Shown: positions 7,743 through 16,136, numbered from the stretch's first letter. The stretch: 17,498 bases of DNA from Nitrospirota bacterium (GCA_016208845.1 JACQXH010000020.1:1-17498); one strand, 5' to 3'. Numbers and translations are program-made. Notes: generated by a model from the sequence alone, not told the origin.

Positions 7743-8537
7743 AAAGCGTCAACATATACTTAAGCCCGATTACCGGGAAGGCCTTTTCTATCAATTCCCT
7801 GGGAGAATCCCCGCCAATTACGCTCCAGATGCTGAATTTTTCTTTTTTGGTAACCACGTGCGGTTCACCCTTGATTCCGCTTATCTCTCCTGCCAGTTTA
7901 ATCGCATCCTCAAGATTTCCCATATCATCAACAAGACCCAGTCCCTTGGCCTGTCTGCCGGTAAATATGCGGCCGTCAGAAAGATCTTTGACTTTTTCAT
8001 ATGCAATATGCCTGCTCTCGGATACTGCGCTGATAAACTGTTCATGCACGTCATCCAGCACAGACTGCAGTATTTTCCTTTCTTCCTCACTCATGGATTT
8101 AAATATGGATGCGATATCTTTGTGCCTGCCGCTTTTTATTACCCGTGATTCCACTCCGATCTTTTTCATAAGGCCTTCAATATTTGGTATCTCCATGATC
8201 ACACCAATTGAGCCTGTCAGGGTCCCGGGATCTGCAACTATCCTGTCTGCAGGACATGCGATGTAATAACCGCCTGATGCAGCTACAGTTCCCATCGAGA
8301 CAACAATTTTCTTCTGTTTTTTCAGATTTATGATCTCTTTATATATCTCCTGTGAAGGGGCCATTTGGAATAATTCTTAATTTCATCTATGACATCTTTT
8401 GAATCCATGATTACACCTTCTACCCTTATGAGCCCTACCTTCTCGCCGATAGCAACAGTATGCGTCAAGGTCAGCGAATAACTTATTAAAGCGATAAAGA
8501 CGATAATTATGAAGGCAAAGAACAGGATCTTTTTCAT
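7741..8537 (-). pseudogene. sppA: Signal peptide peptidase SppA with internal deletion
   Basis: From ATG 8537 the protein starts with a membrane anchor MKKILFFAFIIIVFIALISY, then KVGLIRVEGVIMDSKDVIDEIKNYSK, and runs out of frame at about 8363. The rest of SppA resumes in another frame as APSQEIYKEII and continues with the catalytic-serine region MGTVAASGGYYIAC, LTGSIGV, and SGRHKDIASIF to stop 7741. Relatives have about 19 further residues between these parts, of the type IKAIVLRINSPGGG, which are absent; so roughly 55-58 nt are missing and the frame is lost. SppA cleaves leftover signal peptides in the inner membrane. The ATG overlaps the rpsA stop by 4 nt (ATGA), so translation is coupled. 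The missing SPGGG strand would itself impair folding. Confidence 0.85.
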
Positions 8538-10120
8538 GGTTCAGTATTACCTGTTGTTTTCATGCTGAGTCCTATCTTTTTTTCGGCTGCGTCCAGTTTT
8601 ATTATACTTGCTGTCAGCTCCATGCCCGGCTTATAGACTTCATCAAGGGTTTTATCAGCAGGTTTTTCAATTTCAGAGGAATAGATCAGGCCTTCAACTC
8701 CCCCCTCAAGTTCAATAAACATGCCAAAATCAGCGATCTTTGTTATCTTCCCCTTTATCTGGTCTCCGACCTTATATTTGTTTGGTATTATTCCGATCCA
8801 TGGATCTTCGGTAAGGGCCTTGAGACCCACCGAGATGCGCTCTTTTTCAGGGTCGATGTTCATAATGACGACTTCAATATTTTGACCTTTTTTCAGCATC
8901 TCCGACGGGTGTTTTATATGTTTTGTCCACGACATCTCAGATATATGGAGCAGGGCGTCGACCCCGTCGTCAAGGATTATGAAAGCGCCGAAATCAGATA
9001 GGCTTTTTACGATGCCGGATACTCTCTGTCCAATGGAATATTTTTCATTTATTGTTTCCCATGGGTTTGACTTGAGCTGCTTTATGCTGAGAGATATTCT
9101 TTTGCTGGCGCTGTTTACATTAAGAACAACTGCTTCGACAGTATCGCCTATGGAAAAATACTTCGAAGGTCTTTTTACCTTTTCAAGCCAGTCAAATTCT
9201 GATACATGCACCAGGCCGTCAAGTCCTTCTTCAAGCTCAATAAAGATGCCGTATTCAACAATATTAGTAACCTTCCCAAGGATCTTCTTTGAAGGCGGAT
9301 ACCTTTTTTCCGCGTCTATCCATGGGTCCGGTTTTTTCTGTTTGTAACCAAGTGTAACTTTTTCGTTCTCCTGGCTGTAGCTCAAAACTTTAACTTCTAT
9401 AGAATCGCCAATGCTGAACAATTCGCCCGGGTGGCTGATCTTGCCCCATGACATATCTGATATATGCAACAGACCGTCAAGTCCGCCCAAATCAATAAAT
9501 GCGCCATAATCAGTCAGGTTCTTTACGACACCGGTCACTATTGCGCCTTCTTTGATATTGGACAGGGTCTGCTTTTTCATTATCTCACGCTGCTCTTCGA
9601 GAACAGCCCTTCTTGATACTATAATATTAGACCTTTTATTGTTGATCGTAATTACCTTAAAAGGACAGACCATTCCCACAAGGTAGTCAACGTCTTTGAT
9701 GTTTTTGATATCTACATGGGAGCCGGGAAGAAAGGCCGTTATTCCGGAGATCTCGACTGTCATGCCGCCTTTTACCTTGCCTGTGATCTTTCCATCAATG
9801 CATACCCCGGTATTGCAGGCATCCTCGAGTATTTCCCATGTCTTTATCTTTAATGCCCGCTCCCGGGAGAGGCTGACAAAACCGTCCGGATCCCTCAAGT
9901 CCATAACAAAGACCTCGATCTCGTCTCCCCGCTTTAAATTCTTTCGTTCTTCTTCAGGGAGTTCAGATGTCGGAATAAATCCTTCGCATTTAGTTCCTAC
10001 ATCCACTATAGCCCCGTCCTGCTTCATCTGAAGCACCTTGCCTTTAAGGATCGCGCCTGAGTGTAATCCCCTGAAGGTGTCAGAATAAAGCTTTTCTAAT
10101 TCTTCCCGTTGTAATTCCAT
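8534..10120 (-). CDS. rpsA: Ribosomal protein S1
   Basis: At 528 aa it carries six S1/OB-fold repeats, beginning at about residues 21, 103, 188, 273, 360 and 447. The central ones have the standard pattern, for example VVKNLTDYGAFIDLGGLDGL and DGLLHISDMSW. S1 binds mRNA on the 30S subunit and helps start translation of structured messages. It lies 19 nt after ispH and overlaps sppA by 4 nt, in the usual ispH-rpsA-sppA order. In some Clostridia ispH and rpsA are fused; here they are separate. The nearest SD-like GGAGG is about 21 nt before ATG 10120, inside the ispH end, too far to be normal; E. coli rpsA also lacks a strong SD and is autoregulated, which may apply here. Confidence 0.96.
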   Translation of the reverse strand: MELQREELEKLYSDTFRGLHSGAILKGKVLQMKQDGAIVDVGTKCEGFIPTSELPEEERKNLKRGDEIEVFVMDLRDPDGFVSLSRERALKIKTWEILEDACNTGVCIDGKITGKVKGGMTVEISGITAFLPGSHVDIKNIKDVDYLVGMVCPFKVITINNKRSNIIVSRRAVLEEQREIMKKQTLSNIKEGAIVTGVVKNLTDYGAFIDLGGLDGLLHISDMSWGKISHPGELFSIGDSIEVKVLSYSQENEKVTLGYKQKKPDPWIDAEKRYPPSKKILGKVTNIVEYGIFIELEEGLDGLVHVSEFDWLEKVKRPSKYFSIGDTVEAVVLNVNSASKRISLSIKQLKSNPWETINEKYSIGQRVSGIVKSLSDFGAFIILDDGVDALLHISEMSWTKHIKHPSEMLKKGQNIEVVIMNIDPEKERISVGLKALTEDPWIGIIPNKYKVGDQIKGKITKIADFGMFIELEGGVEGLIYSSEIEKPADKTLDEVYKPGMELTASIIKLDAAEKKIGLSMKTTGNTEP

Positions 10121-10138
10121 AATGTTAGTTATATTATA

Positions 10139-10999
10139 TTACCTCCTTAAGGAAATTTCTCTAATTTTTTCTGTAGCCTCATCTATTATCCATTGCGGGG
10201 TCGAGGCGCCTCCGGTTATACCTATTTTTTCGCTGCCTGTAAACCAGTCGTCAATAAGCTCGTCAGCGGTTTCAATATGATATACTTTAGCACAAATCCC
10301 CTTGGAAAGATTAGTTAATTGTGTTGTATTGGCGCTGTTTTTTCCGCCGACGACAATCATAGTGTCAACCGACATGGCTAATTCTTTAGTCTCCTCCAGT
10401 CTCAGTGCGGTGGAATCACATATAGTATTATAGACCTTAACTTCCTTCGCACGTGCTATAACATGCCTGAAAACTGACTCAAGGGCCTCAACCGGCTGAG
10501 TTGTCTGCGCAATTATTCCGATCTTGTTTTTTAGCGGGGGGATAGAATAACTGTTATTCCCATTGTTGCCGGCTGAATTTATGACAATGACATCATCTCC
10601 TGCAAAACCAAGCAGGGCCTGAACCTCCGGATGCTCTTTATCCCCTACAATAAGGACCTGATAACCTTCTTCTTTCAGCACCTGCGCATACTGCTGGGCC
10701 TTTTTAACAAACGGGCATGTGGCGTCAACAAGGTTATAGCTCATTTTAGAAATCTCAGCGTATACAGACGGGGGAATGCCATGCGTCCTCACCACCAGGG
10801 TTCTTATAGCCGGGTTATGCACATCTTCAATCGGGACAACACCTTCTGCTATCAGCTTTTTAATTACCTGCGGGTTGTGTATGAGCGGCCCCAGCGTATA
10901 CAAGCCCTCTTTCCCCTCCTTCGCAAGCTTAAACGTAATATCAAGGGCACGTTTAACGCCAAAGCAGACACCGGCCCTCTTAGCTACCATTATCTGCAT
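10139..10999 (-). CDS. ispH: 4-hydroxy-3-methylbut-2-enyl diphosphate reductase
   Basis: This 286-aa protein is IspH, the last enzyme of the MEP isoprenoid pathway, which turns HMBPP into IPP and DMAPP with a 4Fe-4S cluster. The three cluster cysteines are in place: AGVCFGVKRAL near residue 12, DATCPFVKKAQQYA near 94, and NTICDSTALRLEE near 195. The family marker LGPLIHNPQV and the C-terminal GITGGASTPQWIIDE are also present. It is intact and overlaps the end of plsC by 20 nt, so it belongs to the same transcript. ATG 10999 is used; a second ATG three codons on is also possible. Confidence 0.97.
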   Translation of the reverse strand: MQIMVAKRAGVCFGVKRALDITFKLAKEGKEGLYTLGPLIHNPQVIKKLIAEGVVPIEDVHNPAIRTLVVRTHGIPPSVYAEISKMSYNLVDATCPFVKKAQQYAQVLKEEGYQVLIVGDKEHPEVQALLGFAGDDVIVINSAGNNGNNSYSIPPLKNKIGIIAQTTQPVEALESVFRHVIARAKEVKVYNTICDSTALRLEETKELAMSVDTMIVVGGKNSANTTQLTNLSKGICAKVYHIETADELIDDWFTGSEKIGITGGASTPQWIIDEATEKIREISLRR

Positions 11000-11606
11000 T
11001 TCTTTTTAATTCTCCTATTTCATGCATGATCTTCTTGCTGAAGTTTTCTCCGTGATCTTCTGCCGAGAAAACTATCGGACTGCCGAACACTACAGATATC
11101 TTAGCCCTTTTCAGCCACCTGGCGTCAATAGGCAGGGCTTTGTCAGTGCCAGTTATAAGTGTCGGAACTATTGGGACTTTACTTAGGCCAGCCACCATCC
11201 CTATGCCCCTTTTTCCTTCCAGCAGTGCTCCTGTCTCACTCCTCCTGCCTTCCGGAAACATAACAAGCGCTTCACCGTTTTTAAGCCTTCTTACAGCCTC
11301 TTTAATTGTAGACGGCAGTGTTCTTGTCCTGTCAACAGGGAAGGCATACAGCCTTATATAAGACCTTATAAACGGGATATTGAAAAGCCCCTTCCTCGCC
11401 ATAAAAGTAGCCCTTCTCGGCATCGCCGTTCCAAGAATAGGCGGGTCTAAATAACTTAAGTGATTAGATGCTATTATAACCCCTCCATCAGGAGGGACAT
11501 TCTCCCGTCCTTTAACCTGTAAACCGCCGTTAATGCAGAATACAAATCTTACGAGCAGAGTAGATAAATAATAAACCAACCCGATTATTTTTTCTTTTAA
11601 AGACAT
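10980..11606 (-). CDS. plsC: 1-acyl-sn-glycerol-3-phosphate acyltransferase (PlsC family)
   Basis: This protein of 208 aa has the acyltransferase motifs of the PlsC family: NHLSYLDPP (the H-x4-D catalytic box), a middle AFPVDRTRT region, and FPEGRRSETG. It adds the second acyl chain in phosphatidic acid synthesis at the membrane; a hydrophobic N-terminus (IIGLVYYLSTLLVRFVF) fits membrane association. I chose ATG 11606; a TTG at 11615 would add three residues. Neither has a strong SD. It follows cmk after a 170-nt gap rather than the tight spacing common elsewhere in the block. Intact. Confidence 0.9.
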   Translation of the reverse strand: MSLKEKIIGLVYYLSTLLVRFVFCINGGLQVKGRENVPPDGGVIIASNHLSYLDPPILGTAMPRRATFMARKGLFNIPFIRSYIRLYAFPVDRTRTLPSTIKEAVRRLKNGEALVMFPEGRRSETGALLEGKRGIGMVAGLSKVPIVPTLITGTDKALPIDARWLKRAKISVVFGSPIVFSAEDHGENFSKKIMHEIGELKRNADNGS

Positions 11607-11664
11607 TGTTCCCAATTGATCTGCATAAATAATTCAGCAAATGACCCTAACACCCTTTCGGTCT

Positions 11665-11740
11665 CTAAAATCAGGTTATTTAGCCTGTAGTCTGTTAGCT
11701 AAACGACTAAACACCTACAGACTATCCACTGAGTAGTTAC
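11665..11740. repeat. Inverted repeat in the plsC-cmk gap
   Basis: TAGTCTGT and ACAGACTA form 8-bp arms around a 21-nt loop, itself partly self-complementary (GTTAGCTAAAC / GTTTAGTC). It lies between cmk and plsC and could be a small terminator, attenuator or repeat relic. Confidence 0.4.
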
Positions 11741-11785
11741 ATTTTACGAATGAACCAGCTTGCAACATGTCAGCTGAAATCATGG

Positions 11786-12439
11786 CTATTTAAGAGCCCC
11801 GATCATCTTTGCCACAACCTCTTCCAGAGTTAAATCCGTCGTGTCTACATATAGCATATCATCAGTCCTTTTTAGCGGCGCATTCTGCCGGGTAGAATCC
11901 CTGTTATCCCTCGTCTTTATCCCCTCAATAATATCTTCAAGGGTCGTCTTATCATCGATCTTTCCTGATTCCTTCAATTCCTTGTGCCTTCGCTTTCCCC
12001 GCTGTTCAAAGCTCGCATCAAGAAAAAACTTGTTCTCGGATTCGGGGAATATTACAGTGCCGGTATCCCTTCCCTCAATAACGGCCTTACCCTGAAGCCC
12101 AAGCTCTCTCTGTATGGAAAAAAGCCGCGCCCTAACGGCAGGTTTTGCAGATACTTTGGAGCTTAACTCACCTATATCCGGATTTCGTATCTGAGATGTC
12201 ACATCAATGCCGTTCACCAAAATCCTGTTATCATCGAAAGTGATCTTTATGTTTTCAAGAACACGATCCAATTCCTCTTCATTGTCAGGATCTATATGGG
12301 CATCATCTGCCTTCCACGCAACCACCCTATATAGAGCACCTGTATCAAGGTACTTGTAGCCAAGTTTTTTGGCAAGAAGTTTTGCTATAGTGCTTTTGCC
12401 CGCGCCTGACGGGCCGTCTATGGTAATTATGTTCTTCAT
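11786..12439 (-). CDS. cmk: Cytidylate kinase
   Basis: This 217-aa protein phosphorylates CMP and dCMP. It has the P-loop IDGPSGAGKSTIAK at residues 6-19, the LDTGALYR substrate motif near 36-43, the CMP-binding insertion region with VIEGRDTGTVIFPES, and the lid arginines ...RDNRDSTRQNAPL. Size and motifs are standard and complete. It stands between aroA and plsC as in many relatives, but here the YeeE/YedE pair separates it from aroA. The region before its ATG is a GGCACA-type repeat and gives no recognisable ribosome binding site. Confidence 0.96.
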   Translation of the reverse strand: MKNIITIDGPSGAGKSTIAKLLAKKLGYKYLDTGALYRVVAWKADDAHIDPDNEEELDRVLENIKITFDDNRILVNGIDVTSQIRNPDIGELSSKVSAKPAVRARLFSIQRELGLQGKAVIEGRDTGTVIFPESENKFFLDASFEQRGKRRHKELKESGKIDDKTTLEDIIEGIKTRDNRDSTRQNAPLKRTDDMLYVDTTDLTLEEVVAKMIGALK

Positions 12440-12449
12440 TTATAATGAC

Positions 12450-12504
12450 AAAGGTGCAGAGGCACAAAGGCATAGAACTATATCTATATTTGTGCTTTTG
12501 CCCC
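12450..12504. repeat. GGCACA-type low-complexity repeat upstream of cmk
   Basis: A run rich in AAAGG and GGCACA (12450-12470) faces TTTGTGCTTTTGCCCC (12489-12504), forming an imperfect inverted repeat. 12450-12469 matches the minus strand of 7704-7723 in 18 of 20 positions, so it belongs to the same spacer family. Confidence 0.55.
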
Positions 12505-12642
12505 AGCTGAATATATTTTCCGACTGCGTTTTCAGGTTAAGGAATATTTATTTGATATGGGAATTCAGGATATATGCAACTATACGGAATATAATAACAA
12601 ATATTGCGTTCTTAATCTATAGAGATTGTTTAATCGGGCAAA

Positions 12643-12671
12643 TTGACAATGACACCTATTAGCAATAAAAT
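12643..12671 (+). promoter_or_regulatory. Sigma70-like promoter for the YeeE/YedE pair
   Basis: TTGACA at 12643-12648 is followed after exactly 17 nt by TAAAAT at 12666-12671, one mismatch from consensus. It lies about 58 nt before the ATG at 12729, which has GGAGAT 8 nt upstream. Confidence 0.75.
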
Positions 12672-12728
12672 TTAATTATCAGCAGATGAGTATCTGCATA
12701 TTCAATATATAAATGGAGATTTGATCCT

Positions 12729-13253
12729 ATGGAGAAAAAAAATGACAGGGGCTGGGGGCCATATATCCCCGGAGTGCTTACCGGGTTAGTGATCATTGCT
12801 TCTGCGTGGTCCGCGAAGCAGTACTTTGGCGCATCTACGTGTTTTGTCCGCGCCAGCGGGTATCTGGAATCAATATTTTTGCCTGAGCACGTTACGGCAA
12901 CGGAATATTTTAACCGTTTTGTCCCCGCCGTGGACTGGCAGGTCATGATGGTGATCGGGATATTTATCGGGGCATTAATTTCATCTATTTCAGATGGGAG
13001 CTTCAAGATAAAGGCGGTTCCGGACATGTGGGCGTCGCGGTTTGGGGACAGCCCGGTAAAGAGAGGGATCTTCGCCTTTATCGGAGGGATGATACTGATG
13101 GTCGGTGCGCGGTTAGCCGGCGGCTGCCCGAGCGGGTATGGTTTAGGGGAAATTGTTCAGCTTGCCTTGAGCGGGCTCATTGTCGTGGTCTGTTTTTTTG
13201 CCGGCGGCATATTGTTCGCTAATATTATTTATCACGGGGGTAAACGCAAATGA
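12729..13253 (+). CDS. YeeE/YedE family sulfur transporter, first half
   Basis: This 174-aa inner-membrane protein has about four hydrophobic helices and the family marks FGASTCFVRA near residue 35 and GARLAGGCPSGYGLGE near 130, whose cysteines in the related TsuA guide thiosulfate uptake. It corresponds to one half of the full-length YeeE/YedE proteins; the second half is the next gene, whose ATG overlaps this stop by 4 nt (ATGA), so the two are probably a heterodimer. Substrate is inferred as thiosulfate or another small sulfur compound. It has its own promoter and runs against the surrounding operon. Confidence 0.88.
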   Translation: MEKKNDRGWGPYIPGVLTGLVIIASAWSAKQYFGASTCFVRASGYLESIFLPEHVTATEYFNRFVPAVDWQVMMVIGIFIGALISSISDGSFKIKAVPDMWASRFGDSPVKRGIFAFIGGMILMVGARLAGGCPSGYGLGEIVQLALSGLIVVVCFFAGGILFANIIYHGGKRK

Positions 13254-13777
13254 ATATATTGATAAACGGATTGATCACCGGCATTCTTTTCGGCTTCATG
13301 TTACAGAAAGGCAGGGTCGTTCGGTATGACAAACAGGTGGGGGCGCTCCGTCTGCTGGATATGACTATAGTCAAATTCTTTTTTTCGGCGATCCTGACCG
13401 GGATGGTCGGCGTGATCGTCCTCCAGAATCTTGGGATTGCCCCGCCTATGATCTTGCCGGCCAATATCGGGGCCAATATTATAGGCGGGCTTATCTTTGG
13501 GCTCGGATGGGCCATTATCGGCTATTGTCCCGGGACCTCGCTTGGGGCATTGGGTGAGGGCCGGATCGATGCATTGTGGGGAATAATGGGAATGCTTGTT
13601 GGCGCGGCGCTTTTTGCAGAGGTATTTCCATTAATGAATGAAACTGTCTTGACGTGGGGCAGACTTGGATCTGTTACCATTCCACAGGTCCTCGGGATAA
13701 GCCCGTGGATCGTGATAATTGTATTCATCTCCGGAGGACTGGGGCTGTTTTTCTGGCTGGAAAAGAAAGGGCTGTAG
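13250..13777 (+). CDS. YeeE/YedE family sulfur transporter, second half
   Basis: This 175-aa membrane protein is the partner of the preceding gene. It carries GFMLQKGRVVRYDKQ near the N-terminus and the conserved WAIIGYCPGTSLGALGEGR near residue 85-105, the cysteine motif of the second half of YeeE/YedE proteins. Several hydrophobic helices follow, ending in a short basic tail. It ends at 13777, only 10 nt from the convergent aroA stop (13788), with no clear terminator between them, so read-through antisense into aroA is possible. Intact. Confidence 0.88.
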   Translation: MNILINGLITGILFGFMLQKGRVVRYDKQVGALRLLDMTIVKFFFSAILTGMVGVIVLQNLGIAPPMILPANIGANIIGGLIFGLGWAIIGYCPGTSLGALGEGRIDALWGIMGMLVGAALFAEVFPLMNETVLTWGRLGSVTIPQVLGISPWIVIIVFISGGLGLFFWLEKKGL

Positions 13778-13787
13778 CCTTAGAGAG

Positions 13788-15140
13788 TTATTGATGAAGT
13801 TTCCCGAGCATCTTCATAAACCCGGGGAAAGAGGTCTCTATGCAGTCTGTATCTTCAATAATGGTTTCTCCATCAGCCACAAGCCCGGCGATCGCCATTG
13901 ACATCGCGACCCTGTGGTCCCCATAGCTCTGAACAGAGGATGCCTGAAGTTTTTCCCTGCCCCTGATCACCAGGCCGTCTTCCAGCTCTTCAATATCAAC
14001 GCCCATTTTCCTGAGCTCATTGGCCATTGTGGTTATGCGGTCTGATTCCTTTACCCTTAGTTCTTTTGCTCCGGTTATTTTAGTCGTGCCGTTCGCAACT
14101 GATGCTGCAATGCATAACACAGGGAATTCATCGATCGCTTTCGGCACTATGTCGCCGCCTATATCTACTCCGGTGAGCCGGGAGTATTTTACATTTATAT
14201 CTGCAACAGGCTCTCCGGAGGCCTCTCTCTCATTTTCAAGGGTAATGTCTGCGCCCATCATCTTGAGGATGTCCAGCAGCCCTGTCCTTGTCGGGTTTAT
14301 TCCGACATTTTTTATCAATATATCTGAATCACGCACGATTGATCCCGCAACTATAAAAAATGCCGCTGAAGAAATATCACCGGGAATGGTTGTTTCCAGA
14401 GGCCGAAGCTCAGACCTGCCGGTTATGCTTACGATGAGATCTTTTATATCAATATTTACACCTGCTGCCTTCAGCATCCTCTCTGTGTGGTCCCTTGATC
14501 TCGAAGGCTCGCTCACAGACGTAACCCCCTTGCAGTAAAGCCCTGCAAGAAGTATCGCAGACTTGACCTGTGCGCTCGCAACCGGTGATGTGTAATGTAT
14601 CGGGCTCAATACCCCTCCTTTTATATTAAGCGGAGGGCAGCCTTTGTCCGAGGTAATGTCAGCGCCCATCTTTGCAAGGGGAGTGATAACCCTCTGCATA
14701 GGCCTGCGCAACAGGGACGAGTCGCCTGTCAGCGCTGAAGAAAAAGGCTGTCCCGAGAGAATCCCGCACATAAGCCTCATTGTGGTGCCTGAATTGCCGC
14801 AGTCAATAGCGTTTTCCGGCTTCTTCAGTCCCATCAGCCCTTTGCCCTGAATTACTATTTCGTTTGAACCCTCGGAATCCCGGTACGAATCGACCCCGAT
14901 GGGTCGTATCGACTTGACCCCTCGACCCCTCGACCCCTCGGCCCCTTCTATAATAATCCCCATCTGTCTGAAGGCCTCGATTGTTCTTAAAGGGTCTTCT
15001 GCCGCAAGAAAATTGCGTATAAGACTTTTCCCTTCTGCGAGCGATGAAATAATGACTGCCCTGTGTGAAATGGATTTGTCAGACGGAGGGATGATCTCTC
15101 CTGAAAGAGGTTTTCTATGGCGTATAATAATGCGGCTCAT
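13788..15140 (-). CDS. aroA: EPSP synthase with in-frame repeat-derived insert
   Basis: This 450-aa enzyme joins shikimate 3-phosphate to PEP in the shikimate pathway. Key motifs are present: PPSDKSISHRA near residue 18, IDCGNSGTTMRLM, DSSLLRRPM, KSAILLAGLY, DEFPVLCIAAS, LRVKESDRI and SYGDHRVAMSMA. It is about 20 residues longer than usual. The excess lies between GIIIEGAE and NEIVIQGKG, at about residues 69-91 (14868-14936), where relatives have a short loop. This stretch is R/G/S-rich and is coded by a hairpin plus three tandem 8-bp copies of gacccctc; it shares a 14-mer with the aroF-hisC gap. The insert is likely tolerated because it falls in a surface loop. Its ATG overlaps the tyrA stop by 4 nt. 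Confidence 0.96.
   Translation of the reverse strand: MSRIIIRHRKPLSGEIIPPSDKSISHRAVIISSLAEGKSLIRNFLAAEDPLRTIEAFRQMGIIIEGAEGSRGRGVKSIRPIGVDSYRDSEGSNEIVIQGKGLMGLKKPENAIDCGNSGTTMRLMCGILSGQPFSSALTGDSSLLRRPMQRVITPLAKMGADITSDKGCPPLNIKGGVLSPIHYTSPVASAQVKSAILLAGLYCKGVTSVSEPSRSRDHTERMLKAAGVNIDIKDLIVSITGRSELRPLETTIPGDISSAAFFIVAGSIVRDSDILIKNVGINPTRTGLLDILKMMGADITLENEREASGEPVADINVKYSRLTGVDIGGDIVPKAIDEFPVLCIAASVANGTTKITGAKELRVKESDRITTMANELRKMGVDIEELEDGLVIRGREKLQASSVQSYGDHRVAMSMAIAGLVADGETIIEDTDCIETSFPGFMKMLGKLHQ
14868..14939. repeat. Palindromic/tandem repeat inserted in aroA
   Basis: This segment has CGACCC (14891-14896) pairing with GGGTCG (14901-14906) around a CGAT loop, the word gtcgtatcgacttg at 14903-14916, and three tandem copies of gacccctc at 14916-14939, with a fourth degenerate copy after it. 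The 14-mer recurs exactly at 17134-17147. The protein it codes has no counterpart in normal AroA. Confidence 0.75.
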
Positions 15141-16018
15141 CGCCCTGATCGATCTGCATTGTCAAGATCGAGCCGGCCCCTGCCTGCTTTTGCCCTTAGG
15201 AATTCGCTTTCAAGCCTGTCCCAGTCGGAATTCTTTATAAATTTTTTTGTCCGTATGAGAGACAGGATAAAATGGTCAAGAGACTTAAGGATATGTTTTT
15301 TATTGAATCTGCATATGTCACGCCACAACTCCGGAGGGCTTAATGCGATCCTTGTCATATCTCCCAGTCCGCGGCCTCCATGTCCAAGTATATCGCCGTT
15401 CAAATCCAGGATTGAATTTACAAGAGAGTAAGCGACTACATGAGGCAGATGACTGACCGAGGCATATATTACATCGTGCTCGTCAGGTGTCATTATGACT
15501 GTTTTGGCGCCAAGGGCCTTCCAGAGGGAAATAATTTTCCTTAGAGCTTTTTTGTCTGTATGAGCATCAGGGGTGATAATGCACTTAGTGTTTTTAAAGA
15601 GCCCGGCAGATGCGGCATTAACGCCTGAGCATTCCCTGCCTGCGATCGGGTGGCCTCCTACAAAACATACTCCCCCGGGCATCAATGGCCCAATGTTTTT
15701 TATTACTTCAGCCTTGACGCTTCCAACGTCAGTGACTATGGCCCCGTTTTTCAGGAAGGGTTTTATCTGCTTTGTTTTTTCCACGAATTGGCCCACCGGA
15801 GTTGCAAGCAGTATCAGATCAGCATCTCTGACCCCGATAGACGGCACTGTAGTATATTCATCTATTGCCCCAAGTTTTTTTGCCCGGACAAGATTTTTCC
15901 TGTTTCTGCCTATGCCTGCGATCGTGCCCTTAAATCCATTTGCCTTCAACGCAAGGGCAAAAGATCCGCCTATCAGTCCGACACCTATTATGGCAATGCG
16001 ATTAAAATTAATTTTCAT
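15137..16018 (-). CDS. tyrA: Prephenate dehydrogenase
   Basis: This 293-aa enzyme oxidatively decarboxylates prephenate for tyrosine synthesis. It begins with the NAD-binding Rossmann motif IAIIGVGLIGGSFALALK (residues 8-25), then DLILLATPVGQ, VTDVGSVKAEV and FVGGHPIAGRECSG, the catalytic-histidine region, and a C-terminal helical part with SHLPHVVAYSL. No ACT or chorismate mutase domain is attached. The stop overlaps the aroA start by 4 nt, so the two are translationally coupled. The ATG at 16018 has no clear SD; upstream is the long A/T-rich inverted repeat. Intact. Confidence 0.95.
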   Translation of the reverse strand: MKINFNRIAIIGVGLIGGSFALALKANGFKGTIAGIGRNRKNLVRAKKLGAIDEYTTVPSIGVRDADLILLATPVGQFVEKTKQIKPFLKNGAIVTDVGSVKAEVIKNIGPLMPGGVCFVGGHPIAGRECSGVNAASAGLFKNTKCIITPDAHTDKKALRKIISLWKALGAKTVIMTPDEHDVIYASVSHLPHVVAYSLVNSILDLNGDILGHGGRGLGDMTRIALSPPELWRDICRFNKKHILKSLDHFILSLIRTKKFIKNSDWDRLESEFLRAKAGRGRLDLDNADRSGR

Positions 16019-16039
16019 AATTTAAAACGTAACTTATAA

Positions 16040-16130
16040 CTCAAATGTCAAAAGTCAAAACTACAACTTAAAACGCAAAAGTTTTTAGTTCTAAAGTTGA
16101 AGTTTTAAGTTTTGAGTTTTGAACTTTGAG
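16040..16130. repeat. A/T-rich imperfect long inverted repeat between aroF and tyrA
   Basis: The left arm (16040-16081, CTCAAA...AAAAC units) and the right arm (16083-16130, ending GAACTTTGAG) are imperfect reverse complements made of TCAAAAY-type words. It can fold into a long stem in the gap between aroF and tyrA. Confidence 0.65.
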
Positions 16131-16136
16131 CTGTTT

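Noticed and set aside
7649..8266. Long plus-strand frame of 205 codons opposite sppA
   Set aside because: Antisense to a recognisable gene, starts in a low-complexity repeat, and shows no family pattern.
8979..10031. Plus-strand frames opposite rpsA
   Set aside because: Mirror frames of a strongly conserved coding region without ribosome sites.
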